A stretch of DNA of 44,045 nt from Shewanella xiamenensis (GCF_014647135.1 NZ_BMOP01000031.1:1-44045), one strand, 5' to 3'. Positions 25,947 to 35,625 are shown, counted from the stretch's first letter. The notes: generated by a model not told the origin, from the letters alone. Translations and numbers: made by a program.

Positions 25947-28900
25947 TTACGCCTCCTCTGCAAACATCAGGCTTAAGAATTCTGGCTCTATCTGGCGCAA
26001 TTTCAGGCTACGCACCACTTCAGCGTCGTCACCATCAACCGTAAAGGCGGTTGGCAGATTGTGGTCGCCATTAATGTAAATCACATCAAAGGTCTGCTCT
26101 TTGGCATAGAGATCGAAACGATTGGCATATTTGGTTAACTCTTCATAGCCAATTTTGTCGCAATCACGCCACAAAATCAGGGTGCGTTCGCCCGTTGGTA
26201 ATGTGCCTTCAATACGCACATAACCGCGTTCGATGTTGGACTCAACCGATTTAACATGCAGACCAATCAGGAAATTAAAAGTTTCTACCAAGTCAATCGG
26301 CTTTCGCTCTGTCGCGCCAGCCGAATCAGTCGCAATATCCATTTGATAGTTAAAAGGCTTGCGGAAATTATCGATATTAAGCAAAGATTCTTTACTTTCT
26401 TCCTCTAGCATATATTTCAGCAAGTAATCATCAGCGACTTCTGCAGACAGGAAATTAAATAAATCCACATCCTTTTTCGCTAAAGAAATATTGTTTAACG
26501 TGTCTTCATATGACTCAAGACTAATTATCTTAACAATTTTTTCAGACGAAAAATCAGTCAGTGGCTCACCATTTTTCCACTCAGAAGACATCAACAACCT
26601 TGTAATTCTTGGCTTAAGAGTGTCGTCAAAATGAGCCCCCATTTCGATTAAAGTAAACTTACGTTCACCTCGATCCTCTGCATTTAAACTTATTATTGCA
26701 TGTGCTGTTGTTCCAGAACCACCAAAATAATCAAGTACGTCAGCGTTTTTATCGTGTTCCAACGATGAGATCAAACGCGAATAAAGTTTAGATGAATGAG
26801 CAAATGGAAAAGAAATACCCAAATTATCTAATTCTTGCTTACCTCTAAATCCACTTCTAAGCATACTAGGCAATTGACTACTTTCATTATCTCGAAGAAA
26901 TACCTTTCTTCTCGGTATTTTATTATGATCATCACCAAATAATATTGCATTGTTTTCTAGATGATAATTCATAGTTTCTGGCTTATAACGCCAACCATAT
27001 TTTGGAACAGGGCACGCTTTTTTTGTTATGGGATGTATTAAAGGTATAAAATATTTAGGATCTGTTCGTTGATCCGTAGCAGTCATATCCGCAGATCTGA
27101 ATACTTCACCATTACAGTCCACATTGTCATAAATCAACTCTGCTTTGGAAAGAGAATCTTGAGACTTAAGCCATAAGCGCCATGCTTTTTTGAGCTCATC
27201 TGCATCTTTAATATTTTTAGTCAGATTTTTTGCTTGAGAAAGCATTTTTTCAATATTTTCCTTTTGAGATTTCAACTTAACTGCTTGATATTTAGATCTC
27301 CACAAAATATATTCATGTTGAGTTGCCAACCCATGAGTTCCTGTCACTGGAGAACCTTTATCCCAAATCATATTACCTAAATCTTGACTAAAAATGCTAG
27401 ATGCTAGAATTGATAAATGTTCAAATTCATGTTCATCGATGTGACAACAAAAAACACCATCATCCTTTAGAAGTACCGAACTTTGCTCCAGACGATCCTC
27501 CATCATTGACAACCATGATGAGCTTTTAAAATTATTTTTGTATAAGAAACCACTAGTCTCCGTGTTATATGGAGGGTCAATGTGGATCATATCAAATTTT
27601 TTTTGTCGTGATGAAAGTAACCGCAAACCATGCGCATTATCACCCTTAATCAACAAACCAATTGTTCTTAATTCAAAATCAGATATTGAATTAATTACTT
27701 GCTGCCTTTCTTTAAAACTTAAAAGAGATGTATCAACTATTGTGTTATTGTAAGACAAAAAATTATTCCTGATATCTTCTGGAAGAATTTGAAGTGGCAC
27801 TAAATAATCAGTGTTAACTACAAACTTTTTCTTATTCCAAAGTTTCTTCTGAAAATTCTCGATTTGTGCCAAGAAGGTGATCAACTCTTGGGCCACTGCC
27901 CGCAAACACTGGATCATCCGCAATTGTTTTTCGATATTGGCAAACACCTGCGCATTTTGCAGGTTATCCAGATTCATCACTTCATTTTTGATGTAAAAAT
28001 CCAGCTCATTGGTTAAGAATCCGCCGAGATCTTTATGAATAAAGTAATCTGCGGTGTTGCGCTGAGTGTAGGTTGTCAGGTGGCGTTCAAGTTCTGTGCG
28101 ACTTGGGTTACTCTCGGTTGGCGCGCGTTTGGCAAGCTCGGCCCAATACTGCTGCACTTGGGGTTCAGAAAGAATAGTAGCAATCGCAGATTGCACCAAG
28201 GCATCTTGCTTGGTGCCTTTTTTCATTGCCTTGTATTCAAAATGAATGACCAATTCCTCGGTTTCAATGGCTTCACCATTAACAAACCCTGTGGTTTTGA
28301 TCACTTCAACCGGCTGGTAAGCTTGCTCAAACTCCTCGCCTTCTTCATCAATCTTGGTACGGGTATGTGGCTCAATCAGCACAAAGCGACGATCGGCATC
28401 GTTATCTTTACGGTTGTCTTTGGCGGTATCGGCCGCCAGCAACTTGAAACTAACCTTGCGACCATCATCAAGCTTAAAAGCATAGTTGGCAAAGTTCTCA
28501 CCGCTTTTGATGTAATACTGGTCTTTATTGGCCCAATGCAGCATGACTTCTTCACCGGCATAGGGGATGGCATAAGTATCGCCTTTGTAGCGGCGCTTGC
28601 TGATAAAATCGCCGTTATCGTAGTAGCGTGAGAAAAAGGTGAGTAGGTGTGAGAACACGGCATTTTCATGCTCTACGCTACCTGACGCCATACCTGCCAA
28701 CTGCTTTCTTAAATCTTGCACTTTTGGGCTTTGATCCGGCTCGAAGCCCGCATCGGTTGTCGCTTTAATCGCCGCTTGCAGCTGCTGCTCTAACTCAGCT
28801 TTGTTAGCATTTCCGGCATCCTTGAGCGCAGCCTGAATTTTGGCTTTGAGTTTGTTATCCAGGTAATCGTTTATCTCATCAGCACGGGCGTTAAGGATAC

Positions 28901-28982
28901 GATAAATGCCAAAATCCAACTCTGGACGGTCAATCTGAAAAATCTCTTTGAGTTTTTTTACTAGCTCGTTGTATTTGCTCAT
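25947..28982 (-). CDS. large adenine-specific DNA methyltransferase (Mod/DrmMI-like)
   Basis: A 1011-residue beta-class N6-adenine methyltransferase: the catalytic DPPY motif (HIDPPYNT, residues 469-472) precedes the SAM-binding DYFGGSGTT (751-759), and the roughly 280 residues between them include the likely target-recognition part. About 450 residues precede the catalytic core, much longer than a classical type III Mod. The frame is open to GTG 29000, but ATG 28982 has a better placed GAG upstream. DNA coding the catalytic and recognition region (about 26400-27880) is much more AT-rich than either end, suggesting domain exchange. Role inferred: host DNA protection and target specificity for the helicase/nuclease partners. 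Confidence 0.9.
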   Translation of the reverse strand: MSKYNELVKKLKEIFQIDRPELDFGIYRILNARADEINDYLDNKLKAKIQAALKDAGNANKAELEQQLQAAIKATTDAGFEPDQSPKVQDLRKQLAGMASGSVEHENAVFSHLLTFFSRYYDNGDFISKRRYKGDTYAIPYAGEEVMLHWANKDQYYIKSGENFANYAFKLDDGRKVSFKLLAADTAKDNRKDNDADRRFVLIEPHTRTKIDEEGEEFEQAYQPVEVIKTTGFVNGEAIETEELVIHFEYKAMKKGTKQDALVQSAIATILSEPQVQQYWAELAKRAPTESNPSRTELERHLTTYTQRNTADYFIHKDLGGFLTNELDFYIKNEVMNLDNLQNAQVFANIEKQLRMIQCLRAVAQELITFLAQIENFQKKLWNKKKFVVNTDYLVPLQILPEDIRNNFLSYNNTIVDTSLLSFKERQQVINSISDFELRTIGLLIKGDNAHGLRLLSSRQKKFDMIHIDPPYNTETSGFLYKNNFKSSSWLSMMEDRLEQSSVLLKDDGVFCCHIDEHEFEHLSILASSIFSQDLGNMIWDKGSPVTGTHGLATQHEYILWRSKYQAVKLKSQKENIEKMLSQAKNLTKNIKDADELKKAWRLWLKSQDSLSKAELIYDNVDCNGEVFRSADMTATDQRTDPKYFIPLIHPITKKACPVPKYGWRYKPETMNYHLENNAILFGDDHNKIPRRKVFLRDNESSQLPSMLRSGFRGKQELDNLGISFPFAHSSKLYSRLISSLEHDKNADVLDYFGGSGTTAHAIISLNAEDRGERKFTLIEMGAHFDDTLKPRITRLLMSSEWKNGEPLTDFSSEKIVKIISLESYEDTLNNISLAKKDVDLFNFLSAEVADDYLLKYMLEEESKESLLNIDNFRKPFNYQMDIATDSAGATERKPIDLVETFNFLIGLHVKSVESNIERGYVRIEGTLPTGERTLILWRDCDKIGYEELTKYANRFDLYAKEQTFDVIYINGDHNLPTAFTVDGDDAEVVRSLKLRQIEPEFLSLMFAEEA

Positions 28983-29018
28983 TGGGTTATCTCGAATCAC
29001 TTTTTAAATCGTAAAGGG

Positions 29019-31907
29019 TTATGCCACATGCCAACGGATGGTAAACAACTCGGAAATGTGGGTCTTTTGTTTCATACGGGCTTCCAGGGCTGCGATGAGC
29101 TCGTCCCGCTTATCAGCTATTTCGTCTTCAATATCGAAAATGGCCATCCGCTGGCGCTTTTGTAGCCTTTCAAGCTGCTTGAGTTTTTCTTGGGTTTGCT
29201 TCTGCTCTTCAGTCGTTTGCGCCAAGCGAGACTCGCGCTTTACCGACTTAATTTGCGCCTTGGTGTCGCGCAGTGACTCTTCGGCGGCAAACATTTTATC
29301 TTCGGCCCACTTTTCCAGTTTGTCGCGTTCGACCTCAAACAGTGCATTATTTTGTTCCATGACTTCAGCCAACTTGGCCTCTATTTGACGGGTTTTCAGC
29401 ACCACTAAGTCAGCTGGGGGTTGGTTTACGTCAACGGCGTGGGCCGTGGTGTTAATGGTTGCGTCAAGATTGAACAAGCGTTTACAGGCATCATTGTCAA
29501 TCAGCTGGCCTTTATCTGTTCTGGCGGTGAAGAGCAGAAACTCCTGCCGATTGAAAGCATCCACCGCCAGCATATTTAAGGTTAACCACCCGGATTGGCC
29601 CTGGAGCTGCTCGGCAACTGAGATTTTGGTTTGATGTTTGCTGTAATCAAAAATCAAATGGGCATTCGCCGTCGGCTCCGACTTGGCAGAGTCAATGACA
29701 TGTTCACCGAGAGGATGGTTGATGCGATAAGCAAAGCTGTGATTATCCTGCACTTGCAAGGCACTGTTGCCATTTTCTGCTTTGCGAAGCAGCTGATATT
29801 GCCCCATGGGCTGATGATGTACCGGCTTTTGCAAGGTAAAACGGTAATGTTGATGATCAAAGGCTGCGTAGGGCTGCAACTGATGATGGGTTACCGCCCA
29901 AAACCAGCGGCCAACCTTATCCAAGCGGTCTTTGGCCTCGTCCAACTTAAGCTTTAAGATATCGTGAATATCTTCATCGAAGTGCTCTAGCAGCTGTGCT
30001 TGGGTATGCTGCATTTTGCTGTTTATCTCGTCTTCGAGTTCCTTTTGCAATGTTTCAAAGGCGGCTTCAATCTCTGCCGGGGTCCGGCAAGATTCATAAA
30101 TGGCTTGAATACGCTTTTCGAAATCCACACCACTTTCAATGCTGCCAAGCACGCTGTCAGACGCGCCGAATACGCCATCGAACAGATTAAACTTTTCTGT
30201 GAGCAGTTCGAGTACGCGCTGATCAGCTTGATTTCGCTCATTGAGGAAGTTGACCACAACCACATCAAACTTTTGACCATAACGGTGGCAACGACCAATG
30301 CGCTGCTCAACACGCTGCGGGTTCCAGGGTAAATCGTAATTGATGAGCAACGAGCAAAACTGCAGGTTTACCCCTTCTGCCGCCGCCTCTGTGGCTATCA
30401 TGATTTCGGCGTGATCTTTAAAGTAATCAATAAGCGCTGTGCGTTTATCGATTTGTGCAGAACCGGTGACGCGCGATGAGCCGTGATATTCTTCGCGCCA
30501 GTGCTGATAAATTTGATTGGCTTGTGGCGTAGTATTGGACCCACTGAAGGTAACCACTTTGCCTGCATAGCCATTGTTTTCTAAAAACAGGGCAAGGTAT
30601 TGCTGCGTACGCATGGACTCAGTGAAGATAATGACCTTTCTTGCGGCCCCCATCTCTGCCAGCTGCGCAAATCCCTTATCCAGACCAATGAGCAACTCTT
30701 TGGACTTGGTGTCTATACCAATGAGCTCTGCTTTGGCTATCAGCATGTTAAGCTCTGCGATTTCTGCTCGCAGTGCGTTTTTATCAACAGGTTTGGGTTC
30801 TGTGACCTCTTCTTGGATATCGCTTTCTTCGACAAAGTCATCTTCAAGGTCATCATCTGTGATAATTTGCTTGATGATGTCGATATCATCATCAGCAACG
30901 CCATCACGCTCAAGCTTTTCTAAGCGGTACTTTAGTACCTGTAAGTTGTTGAGCACGGCTTTGGTACTGGACGACAACAGCTTTCTGAGGATAAGCCCGG
31001 TTAAGTGTCTGTGCCGCTTGGGCAAGGCGTAACTGTCTTCCCGCTCCAGCAGTAACTGCACTTGATCGTACAGCTCTTGCTCTTGCTCGCTTGGATAAAA
31101 AGGGATGGTGATGGCTTTACGCTCAGTGTACTTAATGTACTCAAGAACATTTTTGCGCAAGGTGCGCTTTACAAAGCCTGCTAAGCGCTCTTTAAGCTCC
31201 AGGATATCGCTATCTGCTTGCATAAATTGCTTACGAAAAGCCTTGGGATCCCCAAAAGTATGCTCATCAATCAGGGTCGACATGCCGTACAACTCCATCA
31301 AGGAGTTCTGTAACGGTGTCGCCGTCAACAATAGCTTTTTTCGACCGTCTAGTGCGCGCTTAAGTGCCTGGCCCATTTTATTGCTTTCGCGGTGCGCATT
31401 TCTGAGCTTGTGCGCTTCATCTATCACCACCAAATCCCACATTTCACCCACCAGCTTATCCTCCAGCTTGGCAGCGAAGTGGTATGACATGATAACAATT
31501 TGCTTGTTATTTAGCGGGTTATAAATCCCATCCTTTTGCAGCTGACTAAAGGTTTTGGCATCGAGTACATGCGCTGGTAGGTTAAATTTTTCGAACAGTT
31601 CGCTCGCCCACTGTCTCCGCAAAGCCGCAGGGCAGATGATCAGCAGCTTTCGCTTTCTTTCAGCCCAGTACTGGCACAGCACCAAACCGGCTTCGATGGT
31701 TTTACCCAATCCCACTTCATCCGCGAGAACAACACCTTTACTCAATGGATTTTCAATGGCGAACAGTGCGGCTTCAATTTGGTGAGGATTGAGATCGACA
31801 CTGGCATCAAACAAGGACTGAGACAGCCTATCGACACCGTTGTTGGCATGGAGAATGGATAATTCGTGGGCAAAGTATTTGGCGTGATATGGTGTTATAT
31901 CAATCAT
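29019..31907 (-). CDS. SNF2-family helicase (DrmD/RapA-like)
   Basis: A 962-residue SNF2/Swi2-type DNA translocase. Motif I is DEVGLGKT (residues 63-70), motif II DEAH (163-166), motif III LLLTATPLQNS, motif V ATEAAAEGVNLQ and motif VI QRIGRCHRYGQ. An acidic insert (DDDLEDDFVEESDIQEE, about residue 350-370) splits the two RecA lobes. The C-terminal 130 residues form a long charged coiled coil. Similar helicases occur as DrmD in DISARM and in other defence operons. It starts 2 bases after the WYL regulator and ends 36 bases before the methyltransferase. Confidence 0.9.
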   Translation of the reverse strand: MIDITPYHAKYFAHELSILHANNGVDRLSQSLFDASVDLNPHQIEAALFAIENPLSKGVVLADEVGLGKTIEAGLVLCQYWAERKRKLLIICPAALRRQWASELFEKFNLPAHVLDAKTFSQLQKDGIYNPLNNKQIVIMSYHFAAKLEDKLVGEMWDLVVIDEAHKLRNAHRESNKMGQALKRALDGRKKLLLTATPLQNSLMELYGMSTLIDEHTFGDPKAFRKQFMQADSDILELKERLAGFVKRTLRKNVLEYIKYTERKAITIPFYPSEQEQELYDQVQLLLEREDSYALPKRHRHLTGLILRKLLSSSTKAVLNNLQVLKYRLEKLERDGVADDDIDIIKQIITDDDLEDDFVEESDIQEEVTEPKPVDKNALRAEIAELNMLIAKAELIGIDTKSKELLIGLDKGFAQLAEMGAARKVIIFTESMRTQQYLALFLENNGYAGKVVTFSGSNTTPQANQIYQHWREEYHGSSRVTGSAQIDKRTALIDYFKDHAEIMIATEAAAEGVNLQFCSLLINYDLPWNPQRVEQRIGRCHRYGQKFDVVVVNFLNERNQADQRVLELLTEKFNLFDGVFGASDSVLGSIESGVDFEKRIQAIYESCRTPAEIEAAFETLQKELEDEINSKMQHTQAQLLEHFDEDIHDILKLKLDEAKDRLDKVGRWFWAVTHHQLQPYAAFDHQHYRFTLQKPVHHQPMGQYQLLRKAENGNSALQVQDNHSFAYRINHPLGEHVIDSAKSEPTANAHLIFDYSKHQTKISVAEQLQGQSGWLTLNMLAVDAFNRQEFLLFTARTDKGQLIDNDACKRLFNLDATINTTAHAVDVNQPPADLVVLKTRQIEAKLAEVMEQNNALFEVERDKLEKWAEDKMFAAEESLRDTKAQIKSVKRESRLAQTTEEQKQTQEKLKQLERLQKRQRMAIFDIEDEIADKRDELIAALEARMKQKTHISELFTIRWHVA

Positions 31908-31909
31908 TA

Positions 31910-32806
31910 TTATTCCTCAAAGCCAGGCGCTATTGCTAAATTTGCTACACCATATAAAGCTTGTTTGTTTTTTAAACAAAGTTGATATTCAGGTTGTTTC
32001 AATAAATGCTCTTGTGAACAGTCAACATTCCATAGCCTCAGTAAATAACCTGCAATTGCTGCCCGAATCTCCACTTTCATCACGCCACCCGTCATGCCAT
32101 AGTCCAGTTCAATTGCTTCGCTGTGCTTAATACGTGGGTGTGGTACTAACTCCAGCTCTACAAAGCGGTTCCATTGCCGGTCCTGAGTTTCGAGTTCACT
32201 TTCTTTGATAACAGAGGGCGACAAAGTGGAGTCTTCAAGCACAAGCGCTGCTTTAATTCGGGTCAGGACAAAGTCACGAAATTCACTATGCTTGCGGTCA
32301 AAGCCACGAACGTGCCAACGCAGGCCATTGTCCACCAGCGTATGCGGTACAATTTCACGCGTTGTTTCACCGCTCGATAACGACACATAGGTGATACTCA
32401 AGGCTTTGCCTTTGTGTATGGCCTCGGTAACCTTCGCCACTATCGGTAGACTCGGCTTGTTAAGGTGATAAGGCGCTTCACACGCAAGAGGTGGTTTTAG
32501 CTGGCCAGAAAAACCATCACCAAAGCCTTGGCTTAAGGTGGCTAGAGTTCTGATTACATCGAAATCGAACAGGGATACAAAAGACGCGGCCTTGAGGTGT
32601 CGTTTACGCTTTTCATCATAAACCACATTTTGTGGCGCTATCTCTTTATAACGGGCAAAGTCTTGGGTCGCTACAGAAGGGGCAATATTGAATCGTTCAA
32701 CGAGATCAGTTCGACGAGCCTCACCTTTAAACATCAACACAAAATCAATGTGAGCAAGTCGCTCGCGCTGCGCAAGCGTTAAACTTTCCAATGTTAATTG
32801 AGTCAA
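31910..32806 (-). CDS. BrxR/CapW-type WYL-domain regulator
   Basis: A 298-residue transcription factor with three parts: an N-terminal winged HTH (RLAHIDFVLMFKGEARRTDL, then VERFNIAPSVATQDFARY), a central WYL domain (about residues 120-200, ALSITYVSLSSGE, WHVRGFD) and a C-terminal dimerisation part (IELDYGMTGG). This architecture matches BrxR/CapW repressors that sit first in BREX, CBASS and related defence operons and may be relieved by an infection signal bound at the WYL pocket. It is the first gene of the operon here, 2 bases before the helicase, as expected for an autorepressor. Nested inverted repeats lie 25-85 bases upstream. Confidence 0.9.
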   Translation of the reverse strand: MTQLTLESLTLAQRERLAHIDFVLMFKGEARRTDLVERFNIAPSVATQDFARYKEIAPQNVVYDEKRKRHLKAASFVSLFDFDVIRTLATLSQGFGDGFSGQLKPPLACEAPYHLNKPSLPIVAKVTEAIHKGKALSITYVSLSSGETTREIVPHTLVDNGLRWHVRGFDRKHSEFRDFVLTRIKAALVLEDSTLSPSVIKESELETQDRQWNRFVELELVPHPRIKHSEAIELDYGMTGGVMKVEIRAAIAGYLLRLWNVDCSQEHLLKQPEYQLCLKNKQALYGVANLAIAPGFEE

Positions 32807-32830
32807 GGTCTATCCTTAGCACGCTCGCAT

Positions 32831-32892
32831 GGTAGTAAAACAAACTCAGAATTGTTATACAGCCTACCGAATTTAAGTAGGCCAATACTACC
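32831..32892. promoter_or_regulatory. nested inverted repeats upstream of WYL operon
   Basis: Outer arms GGTAGTA (32831-32837) and TACTACC (32886-32892) enclose inner arms GCCTAC (32862-32867) and GTAGGC (32877-32882, 9-base spacer). All lie just upstream of the minus-strand WYL gene. Both pairs share a GTAG/CTAC core, so several half-sites for one regulator are possible. Suggested as the WYL operator by position; it could also be an RNA hairpin. Confidence 0.45.
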
Positions 32893-33553
32893 AACTAGTT
32901 TATCCCGCGGCTACTTCTATCGTGTGTTAGATTGTGATTTGAAGCAAAAATTAAGTTTTCTTAGGAGTGTTGAAATTTCAATCAAGTATTCATAGTCTTA
33001 ACTCAATTCATCAGACATTAATCAACCTGAGATCAGTCTAATAATCCTTAAATCCACTCTATCAAGGTTAGTCACTTCTGCACGCGTGATGACGCCATGG
33101 TAAATTAACCCCATTAAGAGGCTATATGGCCCACATGCACCGTCAATATATCCCTGTCTTAGGCCAATTTTTCTTGGTTAGCAAACACACAATCCGAAGA
33201 AAGCTCCGTAAGACCCTAACTACTGTTAAAGGTTTGCCGATAATAGACTTCGGCACGATATTGGAATTCAGCCAGGATACCTGTCAATTCCATTTAACTT
33301 TCGACGCGTTCAAATAATTAGGTGCGGAATTATAACTAAAGCCACTTTCAACAATTATCTAGAATGCTTGTACACGATTGTGCCTTTCGCGTATGACATA
33401 GCTATACTAAGGTTCGTTTTATTACTGGGTTATAGCTGGTTTTTCCTCATTGAATTAAGTGAATATGGTACTTGGAATAGCATCTTAAACTCAGTAAGAG
33501 CAATAGAAATGACTTGTACTATATCTTCAGAATTATGCCACTTTACGAGTGAC
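32893..33553. other. AT-rich intergenic region between the two minus-strand clusters
   Basis: About 660 bases with no gene I can firmly support. A 63-codon plus-strand frame at 33126-33317 has AAGAGG shortly before its ATG and is described separately. A 65-codon frame at 33368-33565 overlaps the end of the 321-residue gene and looks random. No clear terminator for the downstream cluster was seen. Confidence 0.5.
33126..33317 (+). CDS. doubtful small ORF, 63 aa
   Basis: A plus-strand frame (MAHMHRQYIPVLGQFFLVSK...) with AAGAGG 5-6 bases before ATG 33126. Composition is acceptable, but there is no recognised motif and no gene context. It is listed because of its ribosome binding site only. Confidence 0.25.
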   Translation: MAHMHRQYIPVLGQFFLVSKHTIRRKLRKTLTTVKGLPIIDFGTILEFSQDTCQFHLTFDAFK

Positions 33554-34519
33554 TTACACTGGTAAAGCAATAACCAGCTTCTCATCTTGCTGATTCAACT
33601 GCTCATTTTTACCAAGCAAAATATTGTTTTCCAATGAGTTAAGTAAGCTATTTATGTCATTAAACTTATTGGTTAACAAACGATTATTGTGACTAGATGA
33701 TAAACCAGTCAATAAATTGTCGTAAGAATCTCTAGCCCATCTACGATAAGCTTGAAGCACCATGGTATATTTAGCTCCAGCAGTTTCGACTAAGGTATCC
33801 GCATGATGGTAATGACCTAATCTAGTGTAAAGAGTTGACTCAATATAAATAGCTTTGGGCATCATATCTAAAACATGAGTGATAAAATCAATTATTAAAG
33901 CTGCATGTTCTTGGGTTATGGTATTTTTACCATTTCGATTATTCCCCTGCTCGATCCACCCGATCAATTTCATCAAAAAGGTACAAAGCTCATTCCGTTG
34001 CTGCGCCAAAGTGACCAACAAAGGAGCTATAATCTCAGGTATAGGTTCATGTTCTTGATAAATACCTAGCAACTCATGTGCTGCCATTACACTACCAATA
34101 TAAGACGAAAGTTTTTCAAGATAAAACAATTGATTTTGCGTTTGGATTTCGACGGCTATCTTGTCGATGGATGCTTGAATTTTTTCCAGTTTCTTCGATA
34201 AATATACCGTTTGGATAACAATCGCACCAAGAATGATTCCTGTCGATAAGCCTGCGGCAAGAAAGATACTTTGCTTAACTGCAGCGCTTGCTTTTGCAAG
34301 CTCTACTACGTTAACCCCCTCACTAAGATCTACAGTCATCTCCTTGAATGGTAAATGCTTAACAATACTCCCTGCACCATCAATTAATTTCTTGCCTTTT
34401 GACCAGTAAACAATACCCTCGCGCAACCGCATGTGACCTGACTTAATTAGCTCAATGATTTCCGGATCAACCTTGTCCCAATCTGGTACCATTATTGTTC
34501 TAATTGTATTACTAATCAT
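33554..34519 (-). CDS. single-pass membrane protein with coiled coil, 321 aa
   Basis: A 321-residue protein with no recognised family. One hydrophobic segment spans about residues 84-107 (IFLAAGLSTGIILGAIVIQTV), followed directly by a heptad-like stretch (LSKKLEKIQASIDKIAVEI, 108-126) and a mostly helical 190-residue C-terminal region. AAGGAG lies 7 bases before ATG 34519. It is the last gene of the MerR-VIT cluster, 23 bases after the YaaW-like gene, and probably works with that protein at the inner membrane. Confidence 0.75.
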   Translation of the reverse strand: MISNTIRTIMVPDWDKVDPEIIELIKSGHMRLREGIVYWSKGKKLIDGAGSIVKHLPFKEMTVDLSEGVNVVELAKASAAVKQSIFLAAGLSTGIILGAIVIQTVYLSKKLEKIQASIDKIAVEIQTQNQLFYLEKLSSYIGSVMAAHELLGIYQEHEPIPEIIAPLLVTLAQQRNELCTFLMKLIGWIEQGNNRNGKNTITQEHAALIIDFITHVLDMMPKAIYIESTLYTRLGHYHHADTLVETAGAKYTMVLQAYRRWARDSYDNLLTGLSSSHNNRLLTNKFNDINSLLNSLENNILLGKNEQLNQQDEKLVIALPV

Positions 34520-34542
34520 TACAACTCCTTGTTTAGCAAATA

Positions 34543-35250
34543 TTATTTGAATGGATTATCGTTACGTCGCAGTTCTCGGAGCATTGCAATATGAATAACA
34601 CAGGGTAAAGTAACGTTAACATTTGGGGCATCGGCAAATACACTAAAAATCCCACCCAATACTCCCAATGGACTTGATATCATCAGCACTCTTGGCACGA
34701 GTGCCGCACCAACCGCTGCACCACCAAATGCCGATGCAAGGACCCTAGTTACAATAGCGAAATCTTTGCTGCTCCAGTCAAGCGCATTATCAATCTTGCA
34801 TTGATAATCTTTACTCATTCTCTCGACAAATGCCGAACGATCAGCTTGCGTCATCTTGTCCAATTGCAATTTCATGACCTTAGCGACAATAGCTTTTTCA
34901 ATTGCAAGAGCACTATCTTTATCTTTAGCACTGACCGAGCAACCAATTGAACGGGCAGTATATTGCAGTAAATTGAGATAGGTTCCCCCCTTTCCGGTAA
35001 TAAGATTCATCACTGTTGAATTACCAAAAGTTTGCAATTCAGCGCAGATCTCTTGCCATACTAGCGCCAAGTCATGCTTATTCTTTTTAAACCTTGGGTT
35101 AGTCGTTAGTGTCTCAGTGGTTCTAAGTTTACCAGTTTTGTCTTTAGTCAAATATTTAACAAGTGGTGTCAGTTGCTTATGAGTGCAAAGGGAAAGAAAC
35201 TGTAAATCATCATCTTCCCGGTACATGTAGTTCCGCTTCACAAAATCCAT
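34543..35250 (-). CDS. YaaW/UPF0174-like protein (DUF3944), 235 aa
   Basis: Resembles E. coli YaaW in length (235 against 237 residues) and layout. An N-terminal DUF3944-like block reads EDDDLQFLSLCTHKQLTPLV and is followed by KYLTKDKTGKLR. Next comes a WQEICAELQTFGNSTVMNLI segment, like the W-Q-x-I-x-x-E-L-Q-x-F-G pattern of the family. A C-terminal glycine-rich hydrophobic region (FGGAAVGAALVPRVL) precedes VTLPCVIHIAMLREL, matching the YaaW ending. The family's biochemical role is unknown to me. The hydrophobic Gly/Ala region may contact the membrane. It is encoded next to a membrane protein and downstream of the VIT-VWA gene. Confidence 0.8.
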   Translation of the reverse strand: MDFVKRNYMYREDDDLQFLSLCTHKQLTPLVKYLTKDKTGKLRTTETLTTNPRFKKNKHDLALVWQEICAELQTFGNSTVMNLITGKGGTYLNLLQYTARSIGCSVSAKDKDSALAIEKAIVAKVMKLQLDKMTQADRSAFVERMSKDYQCKIDNALDWSSKDFAIVTRVLASAFGGAAVGAALVPRVLMISSPLGVLGGIFSVFADAPNVNVTLPCVIHIAMLRELRRNDNPFK

Positions 35251-35625
35251 ATTAGTTCCCTTTTATAAACAGCTTGCATACTGACGTCTTCTTCACTACC
35301 TAATTTTTTCAGAGGGCAAATCGCTAAACGCTCAACTTTATTTTTCGCAAGCAACACCTCGGCGCGGTTAAGCTAAAAGTGGGTTGCACTCTAATCGGCG
35401 GTCAGTTCGCGATGAAACTTCTCAACCGAAATCGATTAAAGTTATTCACACTAGCCAGCGCGGCAGGCTGGTGTTGACACGAAATACTAAATTAAGCTTA
35501 AAAACCATTGGGTGGCATGGTATCTCTTTGACTTAAAAACGTGAATGTTTGAGATGGATATTTGCCAACCAAAATACAGGTTTTTACAGCCAAAAAACGA
35601 GAGGTAAATCAATTTAATACCTGTT
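35251..35625. other. gap inside the MerR-VIT cluster
   Basis: About 375 bases between the 55-residue membrane gene and the YaaW-like gene with no supportable gene. A small stem (CCAGC and GCTGG, near 35454-35471) is visible. A separate promoter for the YaaW-like pair may lie here. Confidence 0.4.

Noticed and set aside
22549..28982. Calling the methyltransferase and Res genes a plain type III restriction system
   Set aside because: The methyltransferase has a very long N-terminal part and the genes are fused into an operon with a SNF2 helicase and a WYL regulator, so that label would hide the unusual composition.
29038..31785. Several plus-strand frames over the SNF2 helicase gene, the longest 152 codons
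   Set aside because: They are antisense shadows of a strongly supported gene with all helicase motifs; Ser/Leu/Arg-rich composition is typical of shadows.
33368..33565. 65-codon hydrophobic plus-strand frame
   Set aside because: Runs into the 3' end of the opposite-strand gene, no ribosome binding site, and no conserved features.
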